From Pyrus communis (taxonomy: Eukaryota > Streptophyta > Magnoliopsida > Rosales > Rosaceae), in NCBI RefSeq assembly GCF_963583255.1, contig NC_084808.1:15858725-15922724 (forward strand): a DNA stretch of 64,000 nucleotides, given 5' to 3'. Positions 22,452-35,357 of this stretch are shown here, one piece after another (within the stretch, counting starts at the first letter, position 1; each line of letters begins with the position of its first letter). Position numbers and translations under genes: made by a program. Under the pieces are notes generated by a model. The model was not told the origin of the DNA and did no database searches. It worked only from the letters and a program-made list of their open reading frames with translations.

Positions 22452-22606
22452 GTTGTAAATCCATATTTATGTGTATATTTATGGTCTTTAAGATGTAACC
22501 GTAGAGTATTAGCTACTCACTTGTGTGTGTGTGTGTGTGTGTGTATTGTATATTGATGGTGTAATAATCAAGGAAAATCAGTTTCTACATGGTATCAGAG
22601 CTTTTG
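22452..22606 (+). mobile_element. Orphan LTR end with initiator-Met tRNA primer-binding site
   Basis: TGGTATCAGAGC at about 22591-22602 is the exact primer-binding site used by most plant Copia elements. It directly follows TTTCTACA, an LTR-type CA end. A candidate LTR start TGTTGTAAATCC lies near 22452, giving an LTR of only about 140 bp. No Gag is readable after it and no second LTR was seen. It is best explained as a Copia remnant or a terminal-repeat miniature element that lost its 3' end. Confidence 0.55.
22521..22544. repeat. (TG)n microsatellite
   Basis: About 12 TG units lie inside the candidate short LTR. Confidence 0.9.
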
Positions 22607-23959
22607 AACACTTGATATTTTGTAGTAATGTACTAATGTTTTTTCCTTAGGCTCTTATTTTGTGGTATGTAAGACAAATGTGTTTTTATGTTTTGAAGTA
22701 ATATTTATTTGACAATGTGGTATGTAGATACTAATTTATTTAGTATCATGTTTTTCATTTGATTATTTATTGATTTAAAAAATATTTTCTTTAACGGGTA
22801 ATGTCAGGTCATATTACCCGTTAATATTAACGAGTTAATTTTGGGTCGGGTCATATTACCCGTTTATTTTAACAGGTATTGACCAGTTAAGATATCGGGT
22901 ATGTCACAAAAACAAAACGAACACGAAAAACACGACATGAATGCCAAGTTCTACTAGAAATCCAAAATAGAAAATGCATAAAACCGCATTTAGCAGAAAC
23001 TTAAACAACTATATAATTTACCGCATGATGATCACAAACGACGTGAGTCAAAACATAAGCTCAGAATATGGAACATTATGCATATTGTAATCCGGTTTAA
23101 TATTTATATTGTCTTCTCGTTTTGGTAATTAATTAACTCACTGAAAGTTTATTCTTTATTTTTTTTTTCCGGGCACACTGAGGAAGTCAAGTTGGCTCAG
23201 ATGATGTCCTAATTAGATCGAATACACATCTCATATATAGTCCGTGGTTCTCGTGTATATGTTTTTAGGTTTCTTTGGCTGGATTCATGTTGAATTGTGA
23301 AAAATAACAAGCTGAGACATTCTTTGTTTGTAGAATGCGAGTTTATTGGTCACATTAGGCCATAGGTATTCCTCAAATTATACATATATATAAGAGTACT
23401 CGATTGATAGTATGGTCCATGCCCATGACACATTTAATCAGATTGGTCTATTAGGACACAACTTGGCCACAGTTATTTCATCACATGGTGCCCGCCCAAT
23501 GAGCCCATCAAATTAGTAATTAATTTTTGGGGCATTTAGAATTAGATGTCTCATTGTACTATTTGTTAGATTAAACATCTATAGCTTTTAGATTTTTTAT
23601 TAAATATTTTCCTACATTTTAGGTGCCACATGTATTATAAGTAGCATTTTATTAATTCAAAATTACACAATTTGCCATTATATATAATGTACCAATTAAT
23701 TAATAATTATTATATTAATACTCCAAATCTCCTAGAATCTAGTAGAGGTATGTTTTAAAAATCTAAGAACTATTCAAATTTGATCTATTTCTACTTCTAA
23801 CGTGATATATACATCTACCATCTTCTTCCACGACCATTCAACAATCTTTTCGTGCCATTTCTTTGCTCAGGTCAGTTGACACTCTTCCGTTCTCCCTTGT
23901 CAGTTATATTAATTTCCTTTGAATGTTCATTTTATGCACCTCTTGATTTGAGTATCAGT

Positions 23960-24325
23960 ACCATGGTACATTTGGAAAATAGATTCTAGTGGTAGATGGT
24001 ATTAGGTACGTTTCAATTTAGCATTGTACATTTGAGGATCCTTCCCATGGTACATTTGGAAAATAGAGTCTAGTGGTAGATGTTAAAAGGTACGTTTCAA
24101 TTTAGCAATGGTACATTTCTAGCCAATATGTTGGTACGTTTCAATTTGGCATGGATACATTTTTATCAGTAGCGGTACATTTCAATTTGGCATTGGTATG
24201 TTTTAAGCCAATATTGGTACGTTTCAAAATGGCATGGGTACATTTCTATCAGTATCAATACGTTTCAATTTGGCATTGGTATGTCTCAAGCCAATATTAG
24301 TACGTTTCAACATGACATGGGTACA
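23960..24325. repeat. GGTACGTTTCAATTTGGCAT minisatellite
   Basis: Units of roughly 36 bp combine GGTACGTTTCAATTTGGCAT with GGTACATTTCTATCAGTA or AGCCAATATT. They repeat about nine times with substitutions. Confidence 0.85.
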
Positions 24326-27085
24326 ATTTCAAATTAGGCATATGGATAGACTGAGAAACACACACTAACCATGTATGCAATCCTCTTCTTAATGGAACCT
24401 CCTCTTTGTTCTTCATGAATCCGTTTTGAGAGACTCCTTATTTGGGAAAGAGAATCAAGATGTTTTTTTTTCCAAAGAATCAAGATGTTTGTAGTGTTCA
24501 AATGGCATAGTAAAGATCACAACATACAAAGCAAGAGTTCTTCTTTTAGCACCAAAATGAAACAATGATAGATTCTTCTCCATCAGAAAATCCCTAATGC
24601 TCTACTTGAACCAATATTTTTATGGTTACACCATTCCTTAAGGCAACATAACCAATTATTAGGTATACTTGTTGAAGCATGAAACGTATCTCAAGTTCTG
24701 CAAATCTCTACCGGAGATAAACATCATGAGGTACAAATAATATACAAGTGAAAGTGAGCTGCAACAGAAAAAAAAAAAAAAATTGTTCAAAATTCAAAAT
24801 TCAGGAGATAATATTGATGATTTAATAGTTAATATCCATTAATAATCCCTTAAAAAAGGGACAAATAATTTTGATTATTTAATAGTTAATATCCATTTAA
24901 TAGTTAATAGCATTAATATATATCTTCAAAAGGGGCATAAATTCTGACACGTAAAAATAACCTTCGATTAAAAGGATAAAGTGGGAAATCAACATATAAT
25001 ATTTTTCATTAAAAGAAATAAACTAATGATGTGTAAATAAAAAATTTAAAAATGCGTAGGTGGCCATTACTCCAAGCGTTTTGATCAAATCTTTAAAAGA
25101 CACAAAAGTTTAATTTAAAAAATGTAGAAAAATAGTGGGGCCTTCTAATTTTCCCTTAATTTTTTAGTTCAATTCGTCCTTTGATAAAATGCAAATTAAT
25201 CGTTATCATTACTATGTCACATATTGTTCAAATGGAAACAATTAAAAACACCAATATTATCACAAAGGAGAAGATGAAAAACTTTACTACAAGTGATCAA
25301 TTGAAGGTGAACAACTTTAAAACAAGTGACTGTTGAAGGTGAACAACTTTTATATTGCTGTGATGTCTCTCAAGGAGTTGAGGACTATCAGGAATGAAGG
25401 TTTCTTGGCTTATAATAAGTAAGAGAAGTACTGGTCGTTTTAAATGACAATATAATAATTAATTTCAAGGGAATACAATCATAATATTTGTTTAGAGATG
25501 AAAAATAATATGATTTGGATGTGTATTTATGTATCTTGAAGGAAAATGTACTAAGTTATTGGGGTTAGTCTAGTGGTGAAAGGTGAGAGTGGACTCCAGT
25601 ACAGAGAGGCGGTTGCCTGAGTGCTCGATTTAGGGGGGCCTTGAAAAAAAAATATTGTAAAGTGTATAGTCAAGTTTAAATACTAAAAAAAGATACATAG
25701 TAGAATTTGATCACTAAATTCACTAGCGTCGTGGGAACTATATAGGAGCTCATTAGGCAGTTTAATTGGTAGTGGTTAGAAACTTGAATTTGTTCTTGCT
25801 TTTTCTTTTTATTTTTATTTTTTCCAGTTATGCTGCATATAATAGCCCTACACCAAAGACATGTAAGAGGAGGGCACAAGTCTAACACCTCCACGACAAT
25901 GACTGCTTCAGGAATTTTTTTTTTTCACCAACGATGGAATCCAAAATTAATCAAGAAAAATAAAACAGGGCTGGTAAAACACTTATTCTTGAGCTTAACG
26001 TTTCAACGAACCCTAGGTCGTCCCAAACTTAAGCCTTAAGCCTTATCACCCTGCAATTATCTCTCTATCTATTTGAAATTCTGTCTCTCTCTGTGCAAAT
26101 CAACTTTCACGAGATCAAGAAGATTGTAGTTTGAGATAATAATCACATAAAATCTTTGAATTTATATTTTACTTATGTAATTGTACGTATGTTTTAAAGG
26201 TTTACATGGAGTAAGAACTTTCTCTTCATCCTTCTTTTGTCGATCTGTTTGAGTTTGATGGACTAGCATATGCTATTAACCATTGGATTCTTAGGTCTCC
26301 ATGAATTTGAATGTTACGAAATAGTTGATTTTGACATATAATTATATAGTGAACATTGAGAATGCACATTGGATGATTACGTATATGATATATTGTAATT
26401 TGTAGTTAGTGAGATGTATAATCGATATGCATGAATTTGTACCTAATTGCCGAAAAACACAAACTTTATGGATGTTGAATGCATTGGAGGACTCAGAAAA
26501 ACTCAAGGGCCCTTACAAGACCACCTCAGGCCCCCACAATCTTAAGACCGGTTATGTGGTAGTAAGTTAGGTCTAAGGTAACAGAGTCTCCACGCTCGAA
26601 TTTACGTGTTTAACTGTCTTGATGAAGTGATACATTTAATTGAACAAGTTGAAAAGGCATTGGGAACAATTTGGCTTTTTTTAATTTTTGTTTTCTTGAT
26701 AATCAAAATAAACGTATTTTGTCTTGGTATGTTATAGGGGCATATAAACATAAATATCAGGCTGGCGAATAAAGCAAATTGCCATTACCATTGCCTTGAA
26801 ATTCAAGGCTTGAATGCTAATTAAGTACTCGTATTCCATATATATTCACCCACTTAGAAGTTTCCGTGTAATTAAATTGGTAATAGCAAAAGTTCTGCTG
26901 ATTACCAGTATATTTAGAGGTGACCTCAATGCAGAAAATGTCAAAGAAAAGGGAAACATGAACTATATTTGTCATATTTTGTGATGTAAGCTCAATTAGG
27001 TTTCTGAGAGTGAAGACAAAGTATTGGTTGTGGTTTCTTTAACCTTTGTGCGACTAATGACGTATTATTTTGGTAATAGACCCGA

Positions 27086-27090
<5 letters not shown>

Positions 27091-27122
<32 letters not shown>
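27091..27122. repeat. (AT)n microsatellite
   Basis: About 15 AT units are uninterrupted. Confidence 0.9.
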
Positions 27123-27124
<2 letters not shown>

Positions 27125-28777
27125 AAAGTGCCCTAAAACTGCAGTCTGCTGAGCTTTATTGATTCTACTAATATGGACCAAACCGTGTTCCTTCCTAGAC
27201 GCTGCAGCGGGTCATTAAATAGACAGATTGGAAAGAAAGAAAAAAGTGTGATTCGGACATGAAAGTAGTCACCGAGGCTTATGGTTAATCATCATGCATG
27301 CAATACATGTTCTATTAATTACTTTGAAAACCACAAATTGCTTTAAACTAATTACCTTGCCAGACTATGGTCTGCAACTTGGAAAATTAGAGTTCGTATT
27401 TTCAATTTACGTAGCAACTAAATTGTAGCTTCCTTAATTTTACCCAAATGTAGAGCAGCAATGCAGAAGACTAGATTGGTCCAGTAGAGGTAAAATATTG
27501 TAATAAATTTGAGTTAGAGAGCCACCAGTAATTATCTTCAAAGTTTACCATTCTTTTTAGCAATGACAGAAGGTCTTCATCGAAGACAAAAATGATGAAA
27601 GGTTTCATCTAAGAGTCCTTTGCTTCTTTTGGTTGAACAAACACATGTTAGAAATCAAAGATTTAGAAAGCTAATTTTTTTATTAATTTGCTTGATATAG
27701 CATGTAATGATGTTCGATTAATTAATACAGTACAACCTAACCTTCGAAGGAAGGATAATTATGGATCTTTTTAGAGGGTGCAAGTGGAGACACATGCATG
27801 CAAGGTCTCATCCATAAAAGAGTTGCAGAAAATATACATAATTAAGATAGAGAAGTTCTACTTTTAATGCGTGAAAAGTAGTATTGTTGGCTATAATTAA
27901 AGGTCCATTAGTTGTTGTGTGTGTTGCCTAAACTCAAATTTCTTGTGGTGCCCTAATTCGTTAATATTTTGTTATTATATGTATGTTTCCCATGGCGCAC
28001 AGTAGAGCTTCAAAGACAAAGAGGGCGTAGACCTTAAATGGCATTCTAATACTTTCATGTTTGTTATGTTACTGAAGCAAATTGCAGACTTTTAATTGTA
28101 TCAGCAAATGTTAAAGTTAGCAAAAAAGTAAAAATTAAGCTAGATAGAATAAATTAGACACATTTAGATGGGGTACCTTATATTCACTATGATTAATTTG
28201 ATGCTCTGTGAACTTATTTTTACAAGATAAAGGGAGATGCACATCCTACAAGATTTCTGTAAAGACCAGGAATTTTGAAAGGTGCATGTCATCATATCAA
28301 AAGAATAACAATTTTGTAGAATTATAATTGGTAATGTAGATGTAAAACAAAAACAAAAACAAAACAATAAAAATCCAAATGAATTCAGTAGAAAGACTAA
28401 GCAGATAGGGGGCATTATGCATATAGTAGGTAGAAAGTACTAAGAAATCGGTCATAATATTATTAATCTTATGTTCTAAGCTATATATCATGCATGGCTT
28501 GTAGTTTGTGCAAAATTAACTATACACAAAAAAGTACGTATATGCTTTTGTTAATAAGCTGTACAAATTGCAATAATACTTAATTGTACCAAGGAAATTG
28601 TCAACCTCCTCCATTGTTTTTGAAATACAGACCTACAGATAATTATGTAACCTAGACAACTTAAGGAAAATACATATTTATATTTACAATGAGATTCTTA
28701 AATACCTTTTTGTGCTAGAGAAAATAGTTGGTAAACTGCTGGAGGAATTCCTTGTTACTCTTATATCCCTCGGTAGG

Positions 28778-29353
28778 TTACATAAACCGACCATTTCCAA
28801 GTCGAAGTTCCAAATCCACTTCATCATTACTTCTAACACCCCTTCTGAATTCATCATCCTCCAACCGCAAGCTTAAATTTGCACCCCAAAGTTCTTGGTT
28901 CATACCCAAAGACTGTGACCTTGACCCAACTGATGAATCGTCATGATCATATCCGTATGGGATTCTAGGTTTAGACCCATTTGGCTGAAAATACATTTGG
29001 TAATTCATCTGATCCAAAACTGGGTAGTACCCAGAAGCCCCCTGGCTTGAAATTGGTGCACTACTATATTGATGATGATGAGAAGTACTCATGGATATGT
29101 ATTGATCCTCATTCGAGTAGTGGTTTGAATTAAGTGATGATGTACCTGAGATGAGTTGCTTCGCTTTGGCTCGGTCTTTCCTGTGGATGTTCATGTGACC
29201 TCCCAAGGCTTGAGCGTTGGTAAACCCCCTCTTGCAAAATGTGCATTCGTAGCTTCGTTTCACTGTTGTAGCACCTGAATCATGATCGTCATCTCTGACT
29301 TGATCTTCATCGCTTGAACTCGTCTCCGGGCTTCTTGGTCTCCAAGATTCCAT
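28778..29353 (-). CDS. C2H2 zinc-finger transcription factor, QALGGH type, TAC1-like
   Basis: The predicted product is a 191-residue nuclear DNA-binding protein. One plant-specific C2H2 finger lies at about residues 35-57 ([20 protein letters not shown], closed by [11 protein letters not shown]). The two Cys, the invariant QALGGH and the second His are all present. The C-terminus VDLELRLG is an LxLxL (EAR) repression motif, and ANLSLRLED is a second LxLxL match. The N-terminus is acidic ([14 protein letters not shown]) and the middle is Ser/His/Tyr-rich. A single exon and this length are usual for the SUPERMAN/TAC1 group. The first Met ([12 protein letters not shown]) is taken as the start because the frame opens there. 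The finger resembles TAC1 and related proteins most; orthology is inferred and the target genes are unknown. Confidence 0.93.
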   Translation of the reverse strand: MESWRPRSPETSSSDEDQVRDDDHDSGATTVKRSYECTFCKRGFTNAQALGGHMNIHRKDRAKAKQLISGTSSLNSNHYSNEDQYISMSTSHHHQYSSAPISSQGASGYYPVLDQMNYQMYFQPNGSKPRIPYGYDHDDSSVGSRSQSLGMNQELWGANLSLRLEDDEFRRGVRSNDEVDLELRLGNGRFM

Positions 29354-29560
29354 GTTGAAACGCGTTGTTGCGCAACCGAATTCCTACACAGTTTTCTTCA
29401 CTTGGGATCACTAAGCGGAAGAATCAATAGAGAGATAGAGGGTTGGTTGTAAGTAGGGAGGAAACCAATTGAAGTGTGAAATGTAGATGCATCTACAAGA
29501 CATATTGGCATTGCTATATACTGTGTCTTTATATTAAGGAGAACGCAGTTTTGGCATTTG
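29354..29560 (-). promoter_or_regulatory. Candidate promoter and 5' leader of the TAC1-like gene
   Basis: Minus-strand TATATAG at 29514-29520 lies about 160 bp before the start codon, a plausible TATA position with a leader of around 130 bases. This rests on position and motif only. Confidence 0.4.
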
Positions 29561-31339
29561 GTGAAAGACTTTTTCATCTAGCCGGCGGTTCCATTTAAAT
29601 TATCTTCTTTATTTAATATTTTGCGTCCTTACCCTTAATTTCTTTCTGCCCCTATAATTTTGGGTTTGTTTCCAGTTGTTATTTTCTCATCATCTCTATT
29701 TGTGTGTACGTGATTATTTTCTTCAGCACACTTCATGATGAGTAAGCTAGGGCTACTATTAACAGTAGGTAATAACCGTACAATTTACATGCCACATATT
29801 TCACGCCTTCAAGTAATAATTTCAAACCTAATTACTACACTGCAAATTATATACTCTAAGAAGGGATCTCTCTTAATTACTAAACATCTTTTATGCATAT
29901 ACATCAACTCTTTTTCCTACCCTATTGATTGACAAGATGATAATTGGAAAGTGATCTTGTGATTCATTTTGTTAGTTTACTTCGTCTCCAAGACTACCTA
30001 GAGGTGAGCTAATTAATTAACCGTATTAAAGTTTCTATAATACGTATTCTTTGATTGAAGAAAATGGATTAGGACAAAAGTCGAACTCTGATTATAAGTG
30101 TAAGGGTCCGTTAAGTTATCGATCGGTCTGCCGCAAAGCTACAACCCTCTTACAAGCGTTGTATTAGGCAGTTGTTGTTCGTACTCTCAAATTGCCATCT
30201 TGCATTCCAACATCAATTTAAAGTACATAGAGAAAGATTGAGAGATGAAACTTTGAGAGCCAGAGAATATCTAGTATCCACTCACTGAATTGAACAAGCT
30301 AATTAAGCTCCAACTAAACAACTAGCTATAGTACTAGTGACTAGTCTATTATCTATGATTAAGAGATGATGAGAAGTGGGAATTGGGGGGAGCAGTTCAA
30401 AAGGAATAAATAGATAGTAACCCGATTAATTTTAAAATAGAAAAATCTCTACCACACCATTTGTCTCCATGTTTAGTAGCAGTTATTAGCTGGTGCCTTT
30501 TGTATCAGAGACGAACAAATTAAACCACGTCCTGCTGTGCGCATCTGATGGCATTTTACCTTTGACCATGTCTCTAAAATGATATCAGTGCTTACTAAGA
30601 CTCAGAGGAGACGGCTACTTTCTCCTTCTTCTTTTGTTTTATAATTACCATCCAAGAATTATTCATCATCATCAAATTTAAATGTGCAATTATAATAATG
30701 ATGATTACACAGGGAAATAGTCTCTTGGACAAATGGAAGGTTAGAGAATAGAGAGCGTCAATTGACAGCAACGTGACTGCTGTATTAGTGCTTGCATTTG
30801 CCACTTCAATTCCGATTAGCAAATATAACATAAAATATGTAAGTGCGTTTATGCAGATACGATCCAAATTATGTTTGTATCTTCCTGGATTTCGAATTTC
30901 TAATCAATGTATGGCAGGTTCAAACTTTGGCTTGAATACGTGCAAGCAAGAAAAATACAACAATTTTTATTTAATCAAATATAAAACGAAATTATCACAT
31001 GGTTCCAACCATGTGTTTTATTTTATTTTATAGGCGATGTATTTTAATCTTTAGCGTTTATATTGGGGATGAATCTTCCCCTCCTACTCCGCACTCTCGA
31101 GCAGCACTCAAGTTGGTGTACATATAATGTAGGAGAGAAGAAAAACTCAATCATACTAATCGTGATGTATAATAAGATATGGATCAATTCGTGCGGAAAA
31201 AAAAAATTAAGGTCCTAAATTTAAAGAAAATAAAGCGACTCAACTTTGGGAAAAGAAAGTACGGAAAAGAAAAAAAAAGAGGGAAGAATGGTGTATGGTT
31301 GGGACTTTCAGGTTGTTTGAGCAATTTAATAGCAAAGAA
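29561..31339. other. Intergenic, no gene seen
   Basis: This is AT-rich spacer upstream of the zinc-finger gene. Short open frames on both strands lack homology-like composition or domains. Confidence 0.5.
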
Positions 31340-31510
31340 CCACTTATTACTACAGTCTAGTGGTATTTCTTTTTATTTGTAAGTGATAGGTCTTAGGTTC
31401 TCTTTTCGTTAAAGGCAAATTTAAAGCGAATTATTGTTAGCATATTATAAGGCTTAACTTACTCCTCCAACCCCTAGGGTAGATAATGTTGTTTGTTCCC
31501 AATAAAAGAA
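31340..31510 (+). mobile_element. tRNA-derived SINE with 12-bp TSD
   Basis: A perfect direct repeat, AATAGCAAAGAA, flanks the element (31328-31339 and 31511-31522), as expected for LINE-type target-primed integration. TAGTCTAGTGG fits the RNA polymerase III A box. The B-box position (TAGGTTCTCTTTTCG) is degenerate. It ends in an A-rich AATAAAAGAA tail. SINEs encode no protein and are mobilised by LINE reverse transcriptase. Confidence 0.85.
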
Positions 31511-31522
31511 AATAGCAAAGAA

Positions 31523-34350
31523 TATTTGTGGAAGGATTTAGATTAGTTTCTGGGTTGGTATTTATCTCACTATAAGTAATATATTAGGATAGTATTTCAT
31601 GATATATTTGGTTTTTAGGTTTATATTGCTTTCTTGTTTTTCAAGTTTAAGAATATTTTGTAATCTGAGTTTCCTTAGATTTAGGGTTTTTAAACAACCT
31701 TGTGGAATTGTATCATAATCTTTTTATCATCCTATGAATTAAGCTTTATATTTTTCTAATTTACTTATGGATTCCAGGGTATAGATGGATTTCAGTTGAT
31801 ATTCTAAAATTTGATGATGTTTGATCTTACCTATTTCGTTTCTTTTTGTGTGAAGTAGATAAGTAGTTTCAGTTTGAATTTATTTTTTACAAAAATTAAT
31901 CTATGAATCGTAACTTAAAAATCATTGCTCTATAAATCTCTGCCTAGGGCCGCTTAAGCCCCATGTAGGCGCGACTAGCCACCATCCTAATTAATTTCTA
32001 GACGTTTGAATCTTTCTCATTTAGTTTTTGTGTTTTGAGGTGATGGGTTTGTGTAAGTGGACATATGAGTTCGAGATGGCGGAAAGAGAACGCCTTCGCC
32101 AGCAAGTCTCCTATTACAAAAAATCATATCCACCACCTTCGCCACCGCTCGTCATTGTCTCTCTCTAGTTATTGGCTATATTGCTATCAATTGTCCAATA
32201 CTGTCCAATCTTATCTTTAATTTGTGCACACATTAATTTGGATTTAATATTTCAATACTCATGAACTAGTTCTTGGTGTGTAAAGTTGCTTTTCTTGCTC
32301 TTAAGCTATAAAGATTTGGAATCGAATTAACAATGACGGTCAACAACTTATTTACCACAGTAAATATATATTGTCTTTTAAGGCAATATCTGGTTGTCAA
32401 CCTCTCACACTCTCACACACACACAAGTTCATGTAAATAAATTAGTACTCATTGTCATGCATGCATGTGATTAGCAGAGTCTATACCTTGCTGAAAACAA
32501 TGGAGAAGAAGAATGGGGAGATTAAGATGTTGATGTGCGCTGACTGCTTATTCCTCCTCCTTTATGCCACCTCTTCACTTTCACTAAAACAACCACCTTT
32601 GCAGCCTCTTCCTAATCCTATTTGTCTCCCTTTCTTTCTATCTAGTTTCACAATTCATATGCTTTTGCTAGTACGACGTGCGGGGACCCTTCTAAAATGT
32701 ACTAAAAATTCCATATTTTCCCTTTCCATTGTGGTTTTGGTTTTTATTTATTTACGGCATACAATAATTTGCTTGTTAGGGTTAAGCTACTCCCTAGCCA
32801 CTCCTAATGATCCTTATTTAGTATTACTTGTTATAATTATTCTCCTTCCTCTGGTATATCTTAGTGATGATTTTAGTCTTTGTCATGTGACTTGTAAAGG
32901 ACAAAGTGAGTTGAGATAATTACCAAAATATGAAAAGACAGTTACGAAGTTTGAAACCAATTCCTAGTGATGAAGTGAAGTGATCAAGTCCTCATAAAAT
33001 AAAAAATTAAAAACAGAAACCAAGTGATCAACATAATTAAGTGATTAAATGTAATACGAAATCCACCCATAGACGCAAAAAGCTCTTAATGTGATAACAA
33101 ACAAAACGAAGAAGACAACAAATAAGATGTTAAGGGTTAGCTTCTGTTTCTTTCCTTTCTCTTTGATCTTGTACATATAATTGCACGGTTGAGTGCATGG
33201 TTGCCTAACATTAGTATATAGCTTCTTTTTTATCACACATATTCATTTAGAGTTTAATTACATGTGTTTTGAACTGCATTAGTTTTGATTTGTGATACAA
33301 GAATCCAGATGTATATATTGCAAGAGCTTTGTATCTCAGTTAGTTAAAAATATTCACCCGTCTATTTGAGATCCCATATTCAACCATCCTCCATGGCACT
33401 GATGGCACGCATGCCTAGTGAGAAATGACGGTTTTGATGGACTCAATAGATGGGCCAAGGCTTTACACAGCAAGGCCTGGAGAATTGTGGTTCTATCTGG
33501 GTGATATTTTGTTCTTTATTTGGCCCAACCCAGATCAGTTCCGTTTCTCTTAGGCAGGCAAATCAAGAGTGAGTCTTTGGAGAGCAACAATTCATACAAT
33601 GATATCAACATGACGTGATCTCCTGTGCGATCTTGTAAATGTTAGATACTCGATCACACAAATACCAGTAGCTGACTGACTTTTACTGAGAACGGTACGT
33701 GAACATGAATGAAAATGGGCACGTGATCATCTCTCTTCACTTCTCTTCCATTCATTTGGACCCCAGAGTTATTAGGTAGGGCGGTCCATATGACCAGTCC
33801 TTCATCTAAGCAAGGGTTGGATTTGCCTTGGAATTTGCTTAAGGGTTTTGGAGGAGTATTTACCAGTAATAGCCAAAATTTAGCCCACAAATTCATAAAT
33901 ATCAGTTTTTATAAAACAAATTCCAATATAGCCAAAAGTTCACTTAAATAGACCTAACTAACCTCAAATCAAAACTTAATTACACCTAAAACCAAAACCT
34001 AATTAAGCACCATTGTTCTCCAGTATCATTGCTGCCATATTGGGATACAGAAGCAGAATCATCAACTTGCTTAGATTTTGGATTTGAATTGTCATATATA
34101 TGATTCTTGTCACATACACCATAAAATAAATCCAAAATATTCTCATCTTCCAACGTACTTTTCTGGAGTGATTTGATTCAAAGCCCTTCCTTCGTCTCCC
34201 TCTTTTTCTTTGTGTCTTTCACATGTCCACATTAAAATTGCTTCACTGGTTAGGTTATGCTCAATTTTTATCACTTAATTAAATGCCTAATTTGGGTACC
34301 CTCTATTTAAGAGCTCATGTGCAGAATGCATGAGAGCATACAATTGCAAT
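31523..34350. other. Intergenic, no supported gene
   Basis: There is no recognisable domain. A 155-codon open frame at 32452-32919 is Leu-rich with no family signature and was not accepted. Confidence 0.5.
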
Positions 34351-34611
34351 TAGGGGTGGGCAAACAAATCCTGGACCCGCGGATCAGGGCAGGCCTAAGC
34401 GATTTGTGGCTGGTACGGGGTGGGTCCAAAATTTTAAAATTCAACATAGGGCGGGGCGGGCCGGATCCAAGTTAATAGCATGGCGGGGCAAGTTCAAATC
34501 TTGGAAGAAACGGGCCACCGGCCCGAACCGATTTCCACCCCCACTTCATATCCAAAACTTTCCCAAATAAATCTTTGCAATTCAACATTTATATTAATAA
34601 GCAATTCGAAA

Positions 34612-34732
34612 GGGAAGTGTTATTCACACTCCAAAAATCTCATTCTACACTCCTTATAAGTGTATATTTCTTTCCAAACATAGAAAGTTTGGAGTGTAGA
34701 ATGAGATTTTTGGAGTGCCAATAACAATTCCC
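34612..34732. mobile_element. MITE, 121 bp (copy 1)
   Basis: The ends GGGAAGTGTTATT and AATAACAATTCCC are inverted. Long inner arms around CAAAAATCTCATTCTACACT pair almost throughout. The flanking 8-mers are ATTCGAAA and ATTCAAAA, one mismatch apart. A second copy of the same length lies at 50136-50256. Confidence 0.88.
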
Positions 34733-34773
34733 ATTCAAAAAGCACAAAAATAAAACCACCCATTTGTCTTTGG

Positions 34774-34796
34774 ATCTCTCTCTCTCTCTCTCTCTA
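34774..34796. repeat. (CT)n microsatellite
   Basis: About 11 CT units lie just downstream (minus-strand sense) of the PP2C fragment. Confidence 0.85.
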
Positions 34797-34876
34797 GGTT
34801 CTGCTTCTAGGTCTCTTTGCCTCCTGGTAGTCCAAATCCTTGTATTCCCATTTTTTGAATTAGGGATTATGCAATT

Positions 34877-35357
34877 TCAGTTTGGTATGAATTTGAACCA
34901 TTGGACTGGAGTGCAGGAGCTCCATAACCTCCTTGGTCTTCTCAAATCCACGATGATGACACTGATATTGTCGCTGCTATGCCTCGCCAAGGCCAATTTT
35001 GTCAACGAAATGGATGCGTCAGAGCATGCCTTATCTGACCTCGCCACTGTTTCACAGCAAGATGACGCCAATTGTGAAGTCGCCGCCTTCTGCGCGAGCA
35101 AGCACATGCAGATGACGTCGCAAGCGGTTTCGTTTGGTACCACGTCCCAGAAGCTGTCACTAGCAAGGATAAGACACTCGTCCTCCGCCGCACGATCCGT
35201 GACCGTCACCTCCGGCTTCGATATCACATACGACTTCAAGTAGTTGTCGTCGATGGCCCTAGACATGAAGAGAACTCAGAGGACCCTCGTGCCATCCCAG
35301 TAGATCATGCGCCCGCCCACTGCTAAAATCCGAATGAGCTCGTCAGGAGAGCTAAAT
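34877..35357 (-). pseudogene. PP2C protein phosphatase C-terminal fragment
   Basis: This decayed piece of a PPM/PP2C Ser/Thr phosphatase most resembles the ABA-related clade A. Readable motifs are DELIRILAVGGRMIYWDGTR, a stop (TGA) where the family has Gly, MSRAIDDNYLK (family: RAIGD, so the metal-site region is changed), VISKPEVTVTDR, ECLILASDSFWDV (family: ASDGLWDV), ACSDASISLTKLALARHSSD, and NISVIIVDLRR. The catalytic N-terminal half is absent, and loss of conserved Gly residues means no activity is expected. It lies between hAT-like ends. Confidence 0.85.

Larger units (their letters stand above)
21378..22957. repeat. Possible old inverted-ended element rich in CCCGTTAA
   Basis: TTTGGCATTTTCTTAAACGA near 21378 is partly mirrored by ACACGACATGAATGCCAAG near 22957. 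ACCCGTTAA / TTAACGGGT words occur near both ends (about 21466 and 22795-22870). No target duplication was found and the middle holds an orphan LTR-PBS junction, so this is a tentative composite. Confidence 0.35.
22958..28700. other. Intergenic, repeat-bearing, no gene seen
   Basis: This is AT-rich spacer upstream and downstream of small repeats. It contains a minisatellite (23960-24325) and an (AT)n tract (27091-27122). Between 25600 and 26560, two loosely inverted GGGGGCCTT / AAGGGCCCTT segments may be the ends of an old transposon. No coding region could be supported. Confidence 0.5.

Noticed and set aside
25561..25650. SINE-like start, TTAGTCTAGTGGTGAAAGG
   Set aside because: It matches an A box, but no B box, A-rich tail or target duplication was found; it may belong to an old DNA transposon end.
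32452..32919. 155-codon open frame on the plus strand
   Set aside because: It is Leu-rich low-complexity translation of AT-rich spacer, with no family motif, and nothing nearby supports expression.
33325..33400. tRNA-like TATCTCAGTTAGTTAAAAAT segment
   Set aside because: The A box does not fit the consensus and no duplication flanks it.
34351..34543. Small hAT MITE ending at CCACCCCCA
   Set aside because: The right end matches the left less well than the end at 35478, and the flanking 8-mers agree at only four positions, so I preferred the longer element but kept it tentative.
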